Of a stretch of 64,000 nucleotides of DNA, positions 44,519-54,550 are shown one piece after another; the stretch's first letter is position 1, and each line of letters opens with the position of its first letter. The position numbers were made by a program, and so were the translations under genes. Origin of the DNA: Morinoia aosen (taxonomy: Eukaryota; Arthropoda; Malacostraca; Amphipoda; Talitridae); contig CM059579.1 of assembly GCA_030386875.1 (NCBI GenBank), positions 89,842,253 to 89,906,252 on the forward strand. The letters run 5' to 3'. The notes beneath the pieces are model-generated. The model saw nothing but the letters and a program-made list of their open reading frames with translations. It did no database searches and was not told the DNA's origin.

Positions 44519-46273
44519 ATGGCAGATCGTGCAGACGTCTCTCCGACCTGTGAGCTAGGTAACTGTGGTAATTGTATTGGTTTCTCTGCATACGTCGTCT
44601 TAGACGATGAGGGGGAAGTTTTAGATAGAGATCTTCAGTTGGCAACAAGTGAAGTGTTGGATTTTTGTTATAATAGAGTAGTCAATTACGATCGAACTAG
44701 CGACTCAGAATCTCATGAAGAAAACGATGAAGTTGTTAATTTTGTTTTGAGTAATACTACTAGAGATGCAGATGGGAGACTAATCATGCCCTTGCCTTGG
44801 CGGGGTGAATTTTCGCACTTGCTGGGATCAAATTTCGGCCTAGCGAAGAGTATACTTAGCTCTAATCTACGGAAACTTCATAAGGACAAAGAAAAATTGA
44901 TTATGGTGGATAACGTTTTTAAGGATCAAGTCGAGTCAGGAGTTATTGAACGTGTGCCTAATTTTCGTGAGTTTTGTGGGAACAACAAGCATAGTTTCTT
45001 GGCTCACATGCCCATTTTCAAGTTGCAGAGAGCTACTACTAAATGTAGGGTTGTCTTTTTGTCTAACATTTGCGAGAAATTTCAGGGTAAGGTTTCAATG
45101 AACCATAATCAAGTTCTTTGTCCTGGCCCTTGCCTGAATCATAAAATTTCTACTGCCTTGTTGATGCTGAGATTCGGTGAAAGACTGTTAATTTACGACT
45201 TGCGTAAGGCGTTCCTGCAGCTCTCATTAAATGATCTAGACTCTAACCGTTTGATGTTTCTCTGGTTTAGGGACGTATCGAACGGGGATTTTTCCTTGGA
45301 GGCCTACAGAAATTTGAGATTGCCCTTTGGGTTAAAGCCTAGCCCGGCGTTGCTGATGTTGGCCTTGTTCAAAGTTCTGGTCCTCGATGAGAGCGAGTCC
45401 AATGATTTGAAACTATTGAAAATTCGGCTGTACTCGTTGATTTACATGGATAATGGGGCCTATGCTGGGTCAGACGAAGAAGTGCAGTACGCGTTCTCAA
45501 AGTTGAATGAAATATTTAACCCATATAAATTTGAGATTCAGCAGGTGGAAACGAACTCAGAGAAGGTGCACCAGCTGTTGGTACAAAAAGGCGAGTCTCC
45601 TCCAGAAACCAAAGTCCTAGGTATGGTTTGGGATAAAAGTTGCGATGCACTTGCCATTGTACGATTGGAGTTGGATGTCCAGGCCAATACAAAAAGGTTA
45701 GTTCTAAAGACTATTGCATCACAATACGATAACTTCGGTTTAATTTTGCCTTGCTTAAATAGGGCTAAGTTATTTGTTCATAAGCTGCAGTGTTGCTCTG
45801 GTTTACAGTGGGACTCTGTTTTGAATGATGAACTCATTAGGGAGTGGAAAGTTATTGCACGCCAATTCAATGCCCGACCTAACTACACCATAAAGCGGAA
45901 TGTTGGTCACCACTCTGACGCGTATGAATTAATTGCATTTTGCGACTCTAGTAAATTGATGTACGGTGTGGTGGTCTATTTGAAGAACGTTTGCACTGGT
46001 GTGGTCAGTTTCCTGCTAGCGAAGAATAGAATTATTAATGACAGATTGAGTGTAAAAAGCATTCCCGTTCTCGAGCTTCAGGCCGTGGCCTATGCAGTGG
46101 AAATATTGGCAGAGTTACGGGACCAATTATCTGGAGAGTCGATCTTGTGCAAGGTAAATTTCGTTAAGTTTAAAGTTTGCACAGACAGCATGATTGCACT
46201 GCACTGGATCAATTCTTACGCGCTTAAGCTCGAGAAAATGCAGAAACATTCAGTGTTTTACAAAATAGGTTGA
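44519..46273 (+). CDS. pol: reverse transcriptase and RNase H part of Pol (BEL/Pao ORF part 2)
   Basis: This 584-residue frame is in phase with the preceding Gag-protease frame. Reverse transcriptase spans about residues 150-340: Asp227 in YDLRKAFLQL (motif A), LPFGLKPSPALL (motif B) and Y309-M310-D311-N312 (motif C). Motif C has Asn where most reverse transcriptases have a second Asp. From memory, some BEL/Pao lineages carry this YxDN form, so it need not be a defect. RNase H follows, with Asp476 (FCDSSK), Glu519 (LELQ) and Asp556 (CTDS). The frame stops at TGA 46271-46273 just after KHSVF, where homologues continue. The continuation lies in the next frame from about 46260, so one base appears to be lost or gained in the T-run near 46255-46260. 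Confidence 0.93.
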   Translation: MADRADVSPTCELGNCGNCIGFSAYVVLDDEGEVLDRDLQLATSEVLDFCYNRVVNYDRTSDSESHEENDEVVNFVLSNTTRDADGRLIMPLPWRGEFSHLLGSNFGLAKSILSSNLRKLHKDKEKLIMVDNVFKDQVESGVIERVPNFREFCGNNKHSFLAHMPIFKLQRATTKCRVVFLSNICEKFQGKVSMNHNQVLCPGPCLNHKISTALLMLRFGERLLIYDLRKAFLQLSLNDLDSNRLMFLWFRDVSNGDFSLEAYRNLRLPFGLKPSPALLMLALFKVLVLDESESNDLKLLKIRLYSLIYMDNGAYAGSDEEVQYAFSKLNEIFNPYKFEIQQVETNSEKVHQLLVQKGESPPETKVLGMVWDKSCDALAIVRLELDVQANTKRLVLKTIASQYDNFGLILPCLNRAKLFVHKLQCCSGLQWDSVLNDELIREWKVIARQFNARPNYTIKRNVGHHSDAYELIAFCDSSKLMYGVVVYLKNVCTGVVSFLLAKNRIINDRLSVKSIPVLELQAVAYAVEILAELRDQLSGESILCKVNFVKFKVCTDSMIALHWINSYALKLEKMQKHSVFYKIG

Positions 46274-46695
46274 AACAAATAATGGAGATGACAAAATCCT
46301 TACCCGTAGAATTTTCTTTCGCAGCATCAGTTGAAAATCCTGCCGATTTGACAACAAGGCCTGTCAGTCCTAGAAAACTAAGCGTGAGCACTTTTCATGA
46401 GGGGCCAGAATTTCTTTCAGGTGATGCTGAAATGGCTCAAGATTTTACGGTAAGCTTGCCTCACCCTTGCCAGGACAGAGAGCGACCTCCCGAGCAGACT
46501 TATCTGGCAAGCGCTGGAGTAGAGGTGAGGGGCATAGAGTTCGCCGTTCCCGCTTCGCGATTCTCGAGTTTCGCTAAATTAGTATCAGTGTACTTTATAG
46601 TAAAGAGATTTTTTTTTTGTTTCGTAAGGAAATTCGGGTCGGAGCCGGTGAAGCAGAGATTTGAGGAAAAAAGTTCAGAATTTAACCGTTCCTAA
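46270..46695 (+). pseudogene. pol: Pol connection segment between RNase H and integrase (BEL/Pao ORF part 3)
   Basis: This is the frame-shifted continuation of part 2, about 141 codons, with no ATG at the join. It carries LPVEFSF and ENPADLTTRP, the conserved end of the BEL RNase H region, then GPEFL and a variable linker containing an FFFC-type run over a stretch of T. It stops at TAA 46693-46695. The following frame is in the same phase, so this stop alone separates it from the integrase part. It would not be made unless both interruptions were bypassed. Confidence 0.85.
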
Positions 46696-48225
46696 GCTGT
46701 TACAGATCTCTTACAGCTTGACCAACAACTTCACTTTGGCGATATTTTTGAATATTTCAGAAACAGAACTACTTTGAACGAAACTCCTAAGTTAGTCTTT
46801 CGGTTGAATTTGTTTATCGATGCAGCCGGCCTTTTGAGAGTGAAGAGCAAGTTTGGCCGGGCTAGTGATTATAGTCATAATAATTATAACCCGATTGTGC
46901 TCTCAAAGAATAGTCGTGTAACTGAGTTGATTATTAGAGATGCACATGTGCAAGCTGCCCATTCCGGTTGTTATACTTTACTTAATCAGTTGAAGAGGGA
47001 GTACTGGGTTGAGCATTTCTTCTCCACAGTGAAACGCGCTATTAAGAACTGCGTGGTGTGTAAGAGATTCAATTCTCGTACTGTAAAATTAAATCAGAAC
47101 TCTTACAGAGACTTCAGGAGAAATCCCCCTTGTATTCCGTTTCGATCGATTTTTGTGGACTATTTAGGTCCCATGTGGGTCGGTAGTCAGACGGGCAAAA
47201 GGAAAGTTTGGCTGCTGTGCGTGACGTGCTTATGGAGTAGGGCCGTGAACCTGAAAATTTGTGCAGACCTGTCGGTAGAGTCATTCTTGACAGCATTTCA
47301 GACGCACATATACGAGCACGGTGTGCCTAGTCGCGTGTTTTCGGACCTGGGATCGCAACTAGTCTCAGCTGCAAATATTGTCGCAGATTTCCTTAAAGAT
47401 GTGCATACGCAGACCTTCTTGAGCAGAAATGGAGTTGAACCTGTAAGATTCGATCATTATTTCAAAGGAAACAGCTCTCTAGGCTCCTTGGTGGAGGTTT
47501 GCGTCAAGTTCGTTAAACGGCTGCTCTACAGTTCAATTAAGAACTTGGTATTACCTTTGGATAAGTTTGAGCTGCTGGTAGCGAAAGTTGTGCATTTTGT
47601 GAACAAGCGACCGCTGGCTTTTAAAGAGGCTCTAAGGGAAGATGTGGAGCAGACTCCTTTGCCCATAACCCCAGAGTTGCTTTCCAGGGGACGAGAATTG
47701 ATCTCTCCTAACATTATTCCCTATCTGACCAGTGGCGAAGTTTGGCAACCCGATACCACTCGGGAGAAATCCTTACTAGACGGTTTTTCTAGGCTATCTA
47801 CCATTGATGACAGACTTGTCTCTACGTACAATGAGGCCTTCTTTGCTAATCTGTTGGATCAGGCAACGAGTGAATCGGGAAAGTATAAACCCGTGCGACA
47901 TGAGAAGTTAGCAGAGGGCGACATAGTTTTACTGAAGGAGCCAAACATGAAAGTGTATCACTACCCAATGGCAGTGGTTCATTCAACAGTCGAAAATGAT
48001 TTGGGTGAGGTCACGGCAGTTACTGTTTACAAGGGTCGAACGAGAGAAACGGTCAAGAGACACGTGTCGTCGGTAATACCTTATTTGCGCCCTACGTGTA
48101 GCCCACCTGTTCAACGGGAAACATTGACTGCTCCTAATTGTCAGGAGGAGGCGCGTCCTCAAAGAGCTGCTTCCGTAAGAGGAAGCGCGATTTCTCGGCG
48201 GATGCTGGAGAGAAATCTAGTTTAA
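46696..48225 (+). CDS. pol: integrase part of Pol (BEL/Pao ORF part 4)
   Basis: The frame is open from just after the TAA at 46693, with no ATG near its start, so it is a continuation and not a separate gene. Numbering from 46696, the zinc-binding HHCC is His84, His89, Cys119 and Cys122 (DAHVQAAHSG and CVVC). The catalytic triad is Asp155 (FVDYLG), Asp217 (VFSDLGSQ) and Glu267 (GSLVEVCVKF), with 49 residues between the last two. A C-terminal domain of the type seen in BEL/Pao integrases follows (GDIVLLKEP ... RHVSSVIPYLRP). Integrase joins the DNA copy to the genome and makes the 5-bp duplication seen around this element. The frame ends at TAA 48223-48225. Confidence 0.93.
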   Translation, partial: AVTDLLQLDQQLHFGDIFEYFRNRTTLNETPKLVFRLNLFIDAAGLLRVKSKFGRASDYSHNNYNPIVLSKNSRVTELIIRDAHVQAAHSGCYTLLNQLKREYWVEHFFSTVKRAIKNCVVCKRFNSRTVKLNQNSYRDFRRNPPCIPFRSIFVDYLGPMWVGSQTGKRKVWLLCVTCLWSRAVNLKICADLSVESFLTAFQTHIYEHGVPSRVFSDLGSQLVSAANIVADFLKDVHTQTFLSRNGVEPVRFDHYFKGNSSLGSLVEVCVKFVKRLLYSSIKNLVLPLDKFELLVAKVVHFVNKRPLAFKEALREDVEQTPLPITPELLSRGRELISPNIIPYLTSGEVWQPDTTREKSLLDGFSRLSTIDDRLVSTYNEAFFANLLDQATSESGKYKPVRHEKLAEGDIVLLKEPNMKVYHYPMAVVHSTVENDLGEVTAVTVYKGRTRETVKRHVSSVIPYLRPTCSPPVQRETLTAPNCQEEARPQRAASVRGSAISRRMLERNLV

Positions 48226-48367
48226 GTTATTTGTTAAGAGTTGTATTCTCCAAATTTTGTGTTCTTACGTTTTCGTTTTCTGATTTAATGCCATAGGCTT
48301 AGTCCAGTTTTACTTTAAATGTTTAACTGTTCATTTTCATTTCGAAAATGAACCTTGGCCCCCGGAG
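48226..48367 (+). other. BEL/Pao 3' untranslated segment
   Basis: The stretch between the integrase stop and the 3' LTR ends TTGGCCCCCGGAG immediately before the LTR. The last four bases (GGAG) are purines, but there is no long polypurine tract, so the plus-strand priming site is short or unusual. Confidence 0.6.
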
Positions 48368-49489
48368 TGTCTAAAATAAAACCTTATTTTACGCTATTTT
48401 TCCGCGATTGGGGAAACTAGCCTTCGCGAGTTGTAATAAAGTATTTTAATTAAACTTCAAAGTTAAAATACACTCTGGGAGGCCGCCCGATATTCATAAA
48501 GTGTGAAGACTATTACAGACGGTTTCCTCGAGTCACGACACCTGAGAGAGGCAGACCCATTTCAGCCTCAGCGGCGCACACATCTCCGTGCTTAATCAAC
48601 TGCCTTTACATTCGAGAGCCCACGAAACGATGATGGGCTAAGGCACATATCCGGCACGGCCTGCGTCTTGTGGGCGCTGGCCTCTGGAGACTTCACTTCG
48701 CCTGCACACCTGCACGCCGTAGCCTGAGTGGCAGATGTAAGTCGGGCGGCCTTTATTTCCCGATGTCTGAAGCAGGCATTAATTAGGCTAGCCTCGGTGA
48801 TCCTCTGTACGGGTTGCTTTTAAACGCGACTCGTGAAGCTAGGCTTTCCCTAATCTGTGGCGACAGCCGGGGCCAGGGCTTCAAAATAAAATACCAAAAC
48901 TCTATTCGCGCATAATACCAAAACTCTATTCGCGCATAATACCAAAACTCTATTCGCGCATAATACTAAAACTCTATTCGATCGTGTATAATATTAAAAA
49001 TCTATTCGATCGTGTATAATATTAAAAATCTATTCGATCGTGTATAATATTAAAAATCTATTCGATCGTGTATAATATTAAAAATCTATTCGATCGTGTA
49101 TAATATTAAAAGTCTATTCGTTCTTGCATAATATTAAAAGTCTATTCGTTCTTGCATAATATTGAAAGTATATTCGTGTACAGCACTATAATCGATAAGT
49201 CTTCCTCCAGCAATCCATGCTCCTTGGGCGATCGCGAGGGTCCTCCATCCGGGTTGCCTGCCCGGGATGCTCCGCTCGTGCCCGGCCTGCCTCGGTCATC
49301 CAGAAGACTGTTGTTTAACTCCTCTGTAATTTTTTCCTTCGAACTTTCTGAAACTTAAAACCTGTGACTCCACAAAATTCATCAAAATTAAAAGTCTTTG
49401 CGGTGGTGAATTTGGTTAATCTCCTTTGCGATAGTAAATTTGAAATTAAGGAAGAGACCTCGAAGTTTTGATTGGGGGTTTTTTCTACA
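48368..49489 (+). repeat. 3' LTR of BEL/Pao element (1,122 bp)
   Basis: The ends are the same as in the 5' LTR (TGTCTAAAAT ... TTCTACA). The internal array (about 48889-49168) has 11 units against 13 in the 5' LTR, which accounts for the 54-base length difference. It has three CGCGCAT-type units where the 5' LTR has two. It lacks the variant units found at 41966-42046. A 68-codon open frame occurs at the same place in both LTRs and is not considered a gene. Confidence 0.97.
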
Positions 49490-49494
49490 ATATG

Positions 49495-50369
49495 TGACCT
49501 GAATTGATGTCATCGACGGTCGTAAATGTTTCTTTTTCCTACAGAAATCCATTTTCGTTTTCAAATGCAATTCTTTATTTTTTTTAGAAATTAGTTGTTA
49601 TTCGATTCTTATGCACTTGGTTCAATGCAGAAAGAATTTATTCCTAGTGTGAATTCCCTTCTTTTGATGTTAATTCAGAGAGATCAAGTCTCACGCGGTT
49701 CTTCATGTGGTTTATTCCCATTCCTGATATTTTCACCTCCGTTCAATGGCATCAAAATTCGCACACGAATCATATTTTGCCTAATAATTTTTTTTTAACC
49801 AGTTCCATGATTGATTACGTCGATTGTCTCTTATTCTGGCACGAGCCGCTGCATCTCGGCCAACATTCCTCCCCCGGTCGCGGCAGCCCCTCCTGTTTAT
49901 AGAGGCGCCCTTATCCTCTTGTTCGCAGATTTGGGGGTTTATCACGAGCCCCTCAAATAAGCACTTCATATGGATGAGGCGGCGAGGGCTACCTAAGCCA
50001 TGTGTACGCCCGACAATCTCCCGGGCTCGCGTTGCAATATTCACGCCATGTCCGCTGCGGCTGTCCACGTCTGAACAAGTCCGTTAACACGGTCGTCGTT
50101 AGGCTGTAAGAAGCATAGTTGGGAAATCGACTTCACTGCTCGAATTCATTTTTATCCTTCCTAGGAAATATGAAAAATACAGTTGCGCGGTATCATTTCA
50201 CCTCGAATGATCACAGTTATTTGTTAAAAAAAGTCGTGCATCAGATGCCATGTCATTCGTTTATTCCGGTACGTGAATGAGCAATTTTCCTGGTGGTACA
50301 TATACGTCCTAACGTGGCACACGTGTTAAGCCAGCGACACTAGCGACGGGTTCTCTCTACTGACCTACT
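49495..50369. other. unique DNA, GC-richer patch without assigned gene
   Basis: A GC-richer patch at about 49838-50085 contains overlapping open frames on both strands (87 and 95 codons) with no recognised domain. Confidence 0.4.
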
Positions 50370-50596
50370 TTAACACTTAGACTGCGACGTGCGCCATATT
50401 TGGTCACTAAGAGAGTTTTCATTATGTTGCAAACCAGCCCGTAGTCGTAAACTCAATTGAAAATATACTTAATCACAGCTAAATGAAAACAGGATCTAGT
50501 TAATGTTTGCTATTTTCAATATTGCTTACTACAATGGACTTTATATTTGAGTTGAGTATTAGCATTCAGTTTTACCTGTCCCAGTCAAAGTGTTAA
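50370..50596. mobile_element. piggyBac-type MITE with TTAA duplication
   Basis: TTAA at 50370-50373 and 50593-50596 flanks a 219-bp element. Its ends are inverted copies: CACTTAGACTGCGAC at the left and the complement of CACTTTGACTGGGAC at the right, matching at 13 of 15 positions. TTAA is the target of piggyBac-family transposases. There is no coding capacity. It sits inside a diverged direct repeat (GTTAAGYCARCGACACT at about 50324 and 50593). Confidence 0.75.
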
Positions 50597-51900
50597 GTCA
50601 ACGACACTCTAGTTGTGTTCTCTCAACTGATCTCCAGTTGGTGCGGGATTTAGTTAAAAATGGTGGCTTCGCTCACATACCACTCGTCGCATCGTGTTTT
50701 TCTCTCATTTTGTTTTCGATGGCATGCGGTCAGATGCTCAAATGAAATTCTGATCTCTAAATAATGTAATGTTGCCTTTTGTGCTTCTGGAGGTTACGCT
50801 TCTTGTAAATTTATGATTCATTTCAACAATATTATTAACGAAAATGTTTGTGATATTAATTTTAATTAAGCTATTTTGTCATATTCAGTGCTCTCTTGCA
50901 AAAATGTTTCGCAAACTCACCGAGAAAATGTATATCAACATTTTTTCAAGCGAGAATCATGTTCTCACCCGGCAAAAAAAATCTCAACAGTGCACAAAAA
51001 TAATAATAAGACCCATCTGAAACTTGGTAGAGCAGTATATCCCCGCACTAAACGCTTATCTCTGTTTATCCTTGCTCTGAACACTACTCTGACTCAGAAA
51101 AGTGCTCTGAATTAGAACAATTCTAACCCTTCATCCGTCTCTCAGATTCTAGCCCAAAGCATGAGCGGCTCACGAGAGCGCGTCCGCTGGAAATAATGAA
51201 AGCCTGAATTTCAGAGCGCACGCGCCGGCGAAATGGAGGGGAGCTCTGAGTGAGAGCGTTGCAAAATTGTTCAAACTTGGAAAAGTTCGTGCCGTGGTTG
51301 ATCATGAGAGGATTTGGTGTCGAGGTGCGCATTTGCAGGACAAACAGAGCGGGACACGCGGCTGTGCAACGCGGGCTTGTGCCAGTCGCGTGGGCAGGGA
51401 AGATCGGAGAAAAAATTAAAAAGATAGCATTGAAATGATGGGTTGTGGACTTGCCAATAGCAAAATATCAACGATGTTCGTGCCCTTTGTTGATCTGTTT
51501 TAGTTTCTGTCGAAAAAATTATTTTCAACTCCCTTCAACTTACGGTGCCACCTTCAAAATATCAACAATGTCTGAGGCCTCTATCGTCCTATTTTAGTTC
51601 CTGACGAAAAAAAATTATTTTCATCTCCTTTCAACTTGATTCTGGGAGTCCGTGAATCCATTTGACAAACAGCCATCGTGTCCGACAAAAGAAGCATTGC
51701 CCAGAGCGGCTCTCGAGGCACTCCAGCAAAATTTTCCACTCACCGCAGCTCCTGGAGGAGAAAATGGTGGACCATGGAACCCTGAGACTTAAAAGTAAAA
51801 ATAATTGAGCAGAAATTATAAATTCGTCTTTGCTCATGCAAAACCTCCGGGGCTCTGAAAGTAGACCAAACGAGAGCGATACAGAAGGATAATGTTGCCT
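50597..51900. other. unique DNA, no gene seen
   Basis: Frames of 60-93 codons on both strands between 50876 and 51912 have no recognised domain. A loose duplication of about 107 bases (AAAATATCAACRATGTYYG..CCTNTNTTGATCTGTTTTAGTT-like) lies near 51462-51640. Confidence 0.4.
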
Positions 51901-52108
51901 CAACTGCGTCACTGCACATGGTGGCCTGGCACCACAACTGCGTCACTGCACATGCTGGCATGGCACCACAACTGCGTCACTGCACATGCTGGCATGGCAC
52001 CACAACTGCGTCACTGCACATGCTGGCATGGCACCACAACTGCGTCACTGCGCATGCTGGCATGGCACCACAACTGCGTCACTGCGCATGCTGGCATGGC
52101 ACCACAAC
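51901..52108. repeat. 34-bp minisatellite, six copies
   Basis: CAACTGCGTCACTGCACATG followed by CTGGCATGGCACCA repeats at 34-base steps. The last two copies have GCGCATG for GCACATG. Confidence 0.96.
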
Positions 52109-52508
52109 TAGCGTGTGGGGAAGACTGACGTGGTGAGTGTCATGTATGTCACACATGGTGTCTAGGAGGCGCCACATGTTGCAATAGTCATGTGACAAGA
52201 ATGCACGTTGAGAAGCTGTAGAGTTCACAATAACTTGAGCGTCACGAAAGTATAATCAAACTTACCGCAAGGTTTCCTACATGTTTATTCTAAATTATAA
52301 AATTGTTAATTTATAGTGACGTAACGCAACAGTTTGTCTACACTGCAATTAGGTTGAACCATTTATTGCTATTAACTCACAGTTTGCAAAGAAGACTTGC
52401 ATTGAATTTGAGTCTTCCACGTGTGCAGTCATCAAAACTTATGCCGGCACTGCTGGACATTCCGACACTTCCCAAACTTCTCTCTTTGAGAGGGAATCCA
52501 TCTCGGAA
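52109..52508. other. unique spacer, nothing recognised
   Basis: The start of a 114-codon plus frame (52303-52647) that reads through the next repeat lies here. It has no recognised domain. Confidence 0.35.
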
Positions 52509-52592
52509 CAATTCCCTCCTGGAGCAACTCCCTCCTGGAGCAACTCCCTCCTTTGAGCAACTCCCTCCTGGAGCAAATCCCTCCTCCCTCAC
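52509..52592. repeat. 16-bp tandem repeat (CTCCCTCCTGGAGCAA)
   Basis: Five units, one with TTTGAG for GGAG. The unit contains the inverted words CTCC and GGAG. Confidence 0.9.
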
Positions 52593-53740
52593 CCCAGCAC
52601 CCCGCACGGCCAGCCCTGTAATCCCGACATCAGCAAAGAAGCTTTGACAAATTTAAAATAATCAAAAGCAGACGAGGGGACGAGCTGTGACCGTGAGCAG
52701 CAGCTTGACAGGAGGCTGGCATTAATGGGTCACGGGTGCAGGTCGTTTTTTTGTTAGCGCTGACTTTTGGTTTGCTGATCAGTTAGTCACTTCATTTCAG
52801 GGGTCGTATGTCTGACACTGGAGGTCGATACGTTCCAGAAAGTTTTATTCATGGACTTTCCTAAATAAATAATGATCTCATTTAAGACGTGTTCCTTGGC
52901 ACTTCTATTTATAATCTTCTGTCTGAGTGCTGTGTTGCTCATGTAATATCGTTTACTAAAGTAACACCTTCAAGAGGTCAATGAGCCGTTTGGTAGTATA
53001 TTTTAATGATATGTTTAATATATTATTAATATATATTTTTCTTTCTTTCATGTAATATAAAGGGATGATTGGAATTTACCATTAAAAATTGACTGCAAAC
53101 GGTGTGGCAGAATTGAATGTCCATAGTTTTCTGGTCAGCGATGCTGATTGGCGATAAATAATATAAAATACAAAATGACTTATAAGTAATAATATGATAA
53201 ATGATAAACGACGTGAAACGCCACAGAATGCATAAAAACTCCATGCAACGGATCCTTCATGCACGCTGTGACAAACTCCTGTACAGGATCTAATCGCCTA
53301 TTCTTCACATATGATGTACGATTTTTGGTGAACACGGTAAGTTAGTGAGCATAAACGCGTTACATTGTTGTTCAGATAGCGATTTTTTTGAGGCTCTGTA
53401 TTCAGTTCAACATAGCGGCAAAGCCAACAACACTTCAACAACACAAGTACCGATAGTTAGTTATACCACGCGCATTTCTCCTCATTGCTTCTGTGAGGCA
53501 ACGGTAGAACGGTAACTGATCATCTGTTGAACAGTTGTGCAGCAACAGTTGGGCGTAACATAATCCGGAGATGGAACATCTTCGCCCCATTGGCGGCACG
53601 CGCCCATAATCTGCCCTAAAAAGCCCGCCAGACTGCCTAGACACACGATACTCTGGCACACTCCAGGCAGAGAACGCCAGCTATGGGAAGTGAGCAACAC
53701 AACAAATGTTGCTCTCTTCCTTGGTGGTGTTTGTCTAAGT
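52593..53740. other. unique DNA, no gene seen
   Basis: Short frames only. GAAGTGAGCAACA and TGTTGCTCTCTTC at about 53687-53721 form a short inverted repeat. Confidence 0.4.
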
Positions 53741-53744
53741 AATT

Positions 53745-53935
53745 TTTTTGTATGTTTTCAGCACCGAAGATTTTCTTCTTTGGTATTTGTCTATATAATC
53801 TTTTTGTAGGTTTCCTGCACCGAAGATGGAATTATAACACTCCGAAACGTTTACTGAAAAAATTAAAGTGTTCATTTTTACGTTGGTTCATCTTTTTATC
53901 TTACGCTTGAGATTCCCTAAGAACCGACCTATTGG
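53745..53935 (+). repeat. dispersed repeat related to 3650-3770 (hammerhead-like, degenerate)
   Basis: A direct duplication (CACCGAAGAT at about 53761 and 53818) is followed by TGGAA ... TCCGAAACGTTTAC, then TTACGTTGGTTCATCTTTTT and GAACCGACCTATT. The last blocks match 3678-3770 (GAAACGTTTAC, TACGCCTTGGTTCTCCTTTT, ATCGACCAAT) in the same order. The core CTGANGA is degenerate here (CCGAAGA), so a working ribozyme is unlikely. Confidence 0.5.
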
Positions 53936-54550
53936 AAATATGATTATCGAAATGCGTCGTATGTGATAGTTGCACTAGCAGCTGACATAATATGTATTTG
54001 ATGGATATATGTATTTGATGGATTAATTCGAAGTAACATTTGTAGTAGTAAGTAGTTGCACTAGCAATAGTGACTTAAATCCTATTCAGTGGATTAATAC
54101 GCTGTAACCTTCATGAGATACGTGTGGTATAGAATAGGTAGAATGAGAAATGTGGAGTACCTTAGAAATGGTCAAGGATTATTTACCCTTCAAAGTTTCA
54201 GTAAGCCAATGATGTGCTGAGGGAGAACATAGCAAGCGATATGTGGCGGTTGTTGCATGTTTGAGAGAAATGACTCACATATAAACTCTACTGCCATGAA
54301 ACCATAAAAAATCAGTTAATTATGTTAATTTCCAGCAGAAGTAATTACTGTCGAAACTCTAATGAAGCCATGAGGGGATAAGGAGAACATGTACCTTATA
54401 AGAAACAATGAAGCCACAATTAGGTCAAAACGATGGCGGGTGCTGACTTTTATAATTAAACGTCAAAGAAAGCGGTGAGAAATAGTTACAAGGGTCGGTT
54501 AAATTGGAAAAACTCAGCGGAATGCAAACTTCTGACAAATTCTAGTTCTA
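53936..54550. other. unique DNA, no gene seen
   Basis: TATGTATTTGATGGAT is duplicated in tandem near 53991-54023. Nothing else is recognised. Confidence 0.4.

Larger units (their letters stand above)
41366..49494 (+). mobile_element. BEL/Pao LTR retrotransposon with 5-bp target duplication
   Basis: The element itself is 41371-49489 (8,119 bp). ATATG at 41366-41370 and 49490-49494 is the target-site duplication; five bases is usual for BEL/Pao. The order is 5' LTR, TGG-starting primer site, Gag, aspartic protease, reverse transcriptase, RNase H, integrase and 3' LTR, which is the BEL/Pao and Gypsy order. The domain sequences fit BEL/Pao. The LTRs are the same outside one tandem array, so insertion is recent. 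The coding region is interrupted at 44513 (TGA), between about 46250 and 46270 (frame change) and at 46693 (TAA). As it stands it is probably dependent on other copies. Confidence 0.97.
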
